Of a stretch of DNA of 64,000 nt, positions 62,038-64,000 are shown one piece after another. Under the pieces are notes generated by a model, which had not been told where the DNA came from, did not search any database, and was given only the letters and a program-made list of their open reading frames with translations. This stretch comes from Natronorubrum tibetense GA33 (GTDB lineage Archaea > Halobacteriota > Halobacteria > Halobacteriales > Natrialbaceae): the NCBI RefSeq assembly GCF_000383975.1, contig NZ_KB913017.1, positions 937,133 through 1,001,132 on the forward strand, read 5' to 3'. The position numbers were made by a program, and so were the translations under genes. Each line of letters begins with the position of its first letter. The stretch's first letter is position 1.

Positions 62038-62868
62038 ATGACCGTACCATTTCAGAAGTACCACGGCACCGGCAACGACTTTCTAATTATCCACGCGGAC
62101 GAGTACGTCTCCGATCGGGGGGCACTCGCGGTCCGCGAGTGCGATCGCGAGAACGGCGTCGGTGCCGACGGAATCCTCTATCTCGCACTCGAGGAGAAAT
62201 TTAGGCCCCCACGCGTCGTGATGACGCTGGTCCAGCCCGATGGCTCGACGGCTCCGATGTGCGGCAACGGCGCACGCTGTGCCGCCGAGTGGGCCATGGA
62301 CCGTACCGACACCGATAGCGTCATGATCGACACGCAGTCCGGCACCCTGCGCGCGGATCGGACCGACGGCGTGGTCACCATCGAGATGGGGACGCCGACG
62401 TTCGATCCCGACGACGTTCCAGTGCGGGCGGACGACCCGGTCTTCGAGGAGGAGATCGACGGCCTCGAGGTGACGATGGTCAACACCGGCGTCCCACACG
62501 CCGTCGCGTTCGTCGACGATGTCGACGATGTCGACCTCGAGGCGGTTGCGCCGCCGGTGCGCCACGGCGACGCGTTCCCGAAGGGGACGAACGTCACGAT
62601 CGCCAGCCCCGACGGCGACGGCGGCTTCGACCAGCGGACCTACGAGCGCGGCGTCGAAGCCGAGACGGACTCCTGTGGGACGGGCGCTGTCGCCATCGCC
62701 GTCGTCGCTCGTCGCCTCGGACGCACCGACGCCGACCCGGTTGAAGTACGTCCACCAGGTGGCGACCTGCAGGTCAGCTTCAACGACCGCGGAAACGCGA
62801 CGCTCACGGGTCCCGTCGAACACGAGTTCGACGGCGAAGTCACGCCCGAATCGCCGGCCGAACTGTGA
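62038..62868 (+). CDS. dapF: Diaminopimelate epimerase
   Basis: 276 residues from ATG 62038 (MTVPFQKYHGTGNDFLIIHADE). Both catalytic Cys are present: PMCGNGARCAAEW and ETDSCGTGAVAIAV. It converts LL-DAP to meso-DAP, the substrate of LysA. Four bases after lysA. Confidence 0.95.
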   Translation: MTVPFQKYHGTGNDFLIIHADEYVSDRGALAVRECDRENGVGADGILYLALEEKFRPPRVVMTLVQPDGSTAPMCGNGARCAAEWAMDRTDTDSVMIDTQSGTLRADRTDGVVTIEMGTPTFDPDDVPVRADDPVFEEEIDGLEVTMVNTGVPHAVAFVDDVDDVDLEAVAPPVRHGDAFPKGTNVTIASPDGDGGFDQRTYERGVEAETDSCGTGAVAIAVVARRLGRTDADPVEVRPPGGDLQVSFNDRGNATLTGPVEHEFDGEVTPESPAEL

Positions 62869-62935
62869 GCGGGGAGAGGATGGGCGAGAGCAAGAGCGGG
62901 CGACGACCGGGAACGACTGGAAAGGGGGCCGAACG

Positions 62936-64000
62936 ATGAGCGAGGATCGGGCACGGACGACGAACCGAGCGGTCGACGACGCCTTCGATCCCGTCGCCTT
63001 CCTGGAGACCGCAGTTCAGCACGCCTCCCACGAGGACGTCGAGTCGATGCGGATGTTTCTCTGTGAGACGCTCGAGGAGCACGGGGTCACCCCGCAAATC
63101 GACCAGCACGGAAACGTAATCGCGACTCGCGGGCCGGCCGACGCCGACACCCACCTCGTGTTGAACACGCACATCGACACCGTCTCGCCGCACGTGCCGT
63201 TCGAGCGGGACTCGACTGGGGGTGAAGGTAGCGGCGAAACCGAGAACGGCGATGTGATCCGAGGCCGTGGCTCCTGTGACGCGAAGGGGCCGCTCGCCGC
63301 GTTGCTGTCGGCGTTTTTCGCTGTCGATCCCACGCACGCGACTGGCCGCGTCACGCTCGCGATCACCCCCGACGAGGAGGTGCTCTCGATCGGCGCGTAC
63401 GAACTGGTGTCGGGCGCGGAGTCGCCGACGCGGGACGCCGACGCGGTGATCGTCGGCGAACCGACGAACCTCGACGTCTGTACGGCTGCCAAAGGGCGAT
63501 TTCAGGGGACGATCCACCTGTCGGGCGCAAACGCCCACGCCGCCGAACCGGAGACGGGAGTCAACGCCGTCGCCGCACTCGAGTCCGCCCTCGCGGCGAT
63601 CCGAACGTTCGACGACCGAGACGACGCGCCGCCGGCACACCCACAACTCGGCGAGGCGACGCTCACGCCAACCGTTGTCGAGGGTGGCGCGGCCACGAAT
63701 CAGGTGCCGGCCGACTGCGCGCTGACGGTCGATCGACGGAGCGTCCCGCCCGAAACGGCCGACGGGTTCCACGCGGCGCTGACCGAGCAGCTGCGGATCG
63801 CCGTCCCCGACGACGTGGGTCTCGAGTTTCGCTATACGGACCGGCCGACGCCGTTTCTCGAGGCCTGGGACACCGACCCCGACGCGCGAATCGTCGAGGT
63901 CCTCTCGTCCGCCTCCGGCGGGGACGTCCGACCCTTTGCCGCCGCGACCGAGGCGTCGTACTTCGCTGCGGATGCGCCGACGGTCGTCTTCGGTCCGGGC
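62936..64000 (+). CDS. M20-family metallopeptidase, probable succinyl-DAP desuccinylase (partial)
   Basis: From ATG 62936 the frame is open for 355 codons to the window end. M20 marks: LVLNTHIDTVSP (metal His/Asp), RGRGSCDAKGPLAALL, VTLAITPDEEVLS (catalytic Glu) and the dimerisation domain beginning AAKGRFQGTIHLSGANAHAAEPETGVNA. Given the operon it most likely removes succinate in the DapE step, although ArgE/carboxypeptidase-like M20 enzymes look alike. A Gly/Ser/Thr-rich insertion is at about residue 95. Confidence 0.9.
   Translation, partial: MSEDRARTTNRAVDDAFDPVAFLETAVQHASHEDVESMRMFLCETLEEHGVTPQIDQHGNVIATRGPADADTHLVLNTHIDTVSPHVPFERDSTGGEGSGETENGDVIRGRGSCDAKGPLAALLSAFFAVDPTHATGRVTLAITPDEEVLSIGAYELVSGAESPTRDADAVIVGEPTNLDVCTAAKGRFQGTIHLSGANAHAAEPETGVNAVAALESALAAIRTFDDRDDAPPAHPQLGEATLTPTVVEGGAATNQVPADCALTVDRRSVPPETADGFHAALTEQLRIAVPDDVGLEFRYTDRPTPFLEAWDTDPDARIVEVLSSASGGDVRPFAAATEASYFAADAPTVVFGPG

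Overview
The window is chromosomal DNA of a halophilic archaeon (class Halobacteria). Evidence: GC-rich DNA with strong GC3 bias, very acidic proteins, TATA-type promoters instead of bacterial -35/-10 boxes, and archaeal marker genes (L44e, S27e, aIF2-alpha, Nop10, thermosome, LonB, TFB, initiator tRNA, NAC, DHQ synthase II). Natrinema/Haloterrigena-like Natrialbales fit best, but the genus is my inference. No rRNA, CRISPR array, prophage or plasmid backbone was seen.

Layout. 1-2.4 kb: two divergent peptide-type ABC permeases. 2.4-3.1 kb: a non-coding array of tRNA-derived repeats ending at the initiator tRNA-Met. 3.2-12 kb: GtrA-like protein, the translation operon rpl44e-rps27e-aIF2a-nop10-PAC2, an amidohydrolase, a short-tailed thermosome, SAM hydrolase and NMN adenylyltransferase. 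12.3-15.9 kb: LonB protease, CPBP protease and a membrane protein. 15.9-17.4 kb: an IS1341-type (tnpB-only) element with a second, solo right-end hairpin beside it. 18.3-22.3 kb: trpC-trpB-trpA followed by the ADH synthase of the archaeal aromatic pathway; DHQ synthase II (30.3 kb) and DHQ dehydratase (32.1 kb) lie further on, past about 8 kb of accessory genes. 32.8-41.3 kb: TFB, XTPase, small DNA-binding proteins, SPFH/NfeD pair, pyruvate kinase. 41.4-54.5 kb: metG, an NSS transporter, mfnA, a winged-helix/PemK toxin-antitoxin pair, ppsA, NAC/tRNA methyltransferase, DedA, PUA and NYN proteins. 54.7-64 kb: HtpX, then the lysine pathway dapA-dapB-dapD-(interruption)-lysA-dapF-M20 peptidase, cut by the window end.

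Functional links. Pyruvate kinase and PEP synthase act in opposite directions at the PEP node; PEP, tryptophan, aromatic and lysine synthesis are all represented. Three loci show the same type of scar: a duplicated 3' end of a resident gene next to accessory DNA (initiator tRNA; ppsA beside the toxin-antitoxin pair; dapD/lysA around a HExxH protein). Short near-perfect palindromes occur in intergenic DNA and as in-frame insertions in trpC and trpB. These scars and palindromes, plus the candidate operators before trpC and between the purine permease and SprT genes, are the most unusual signals.
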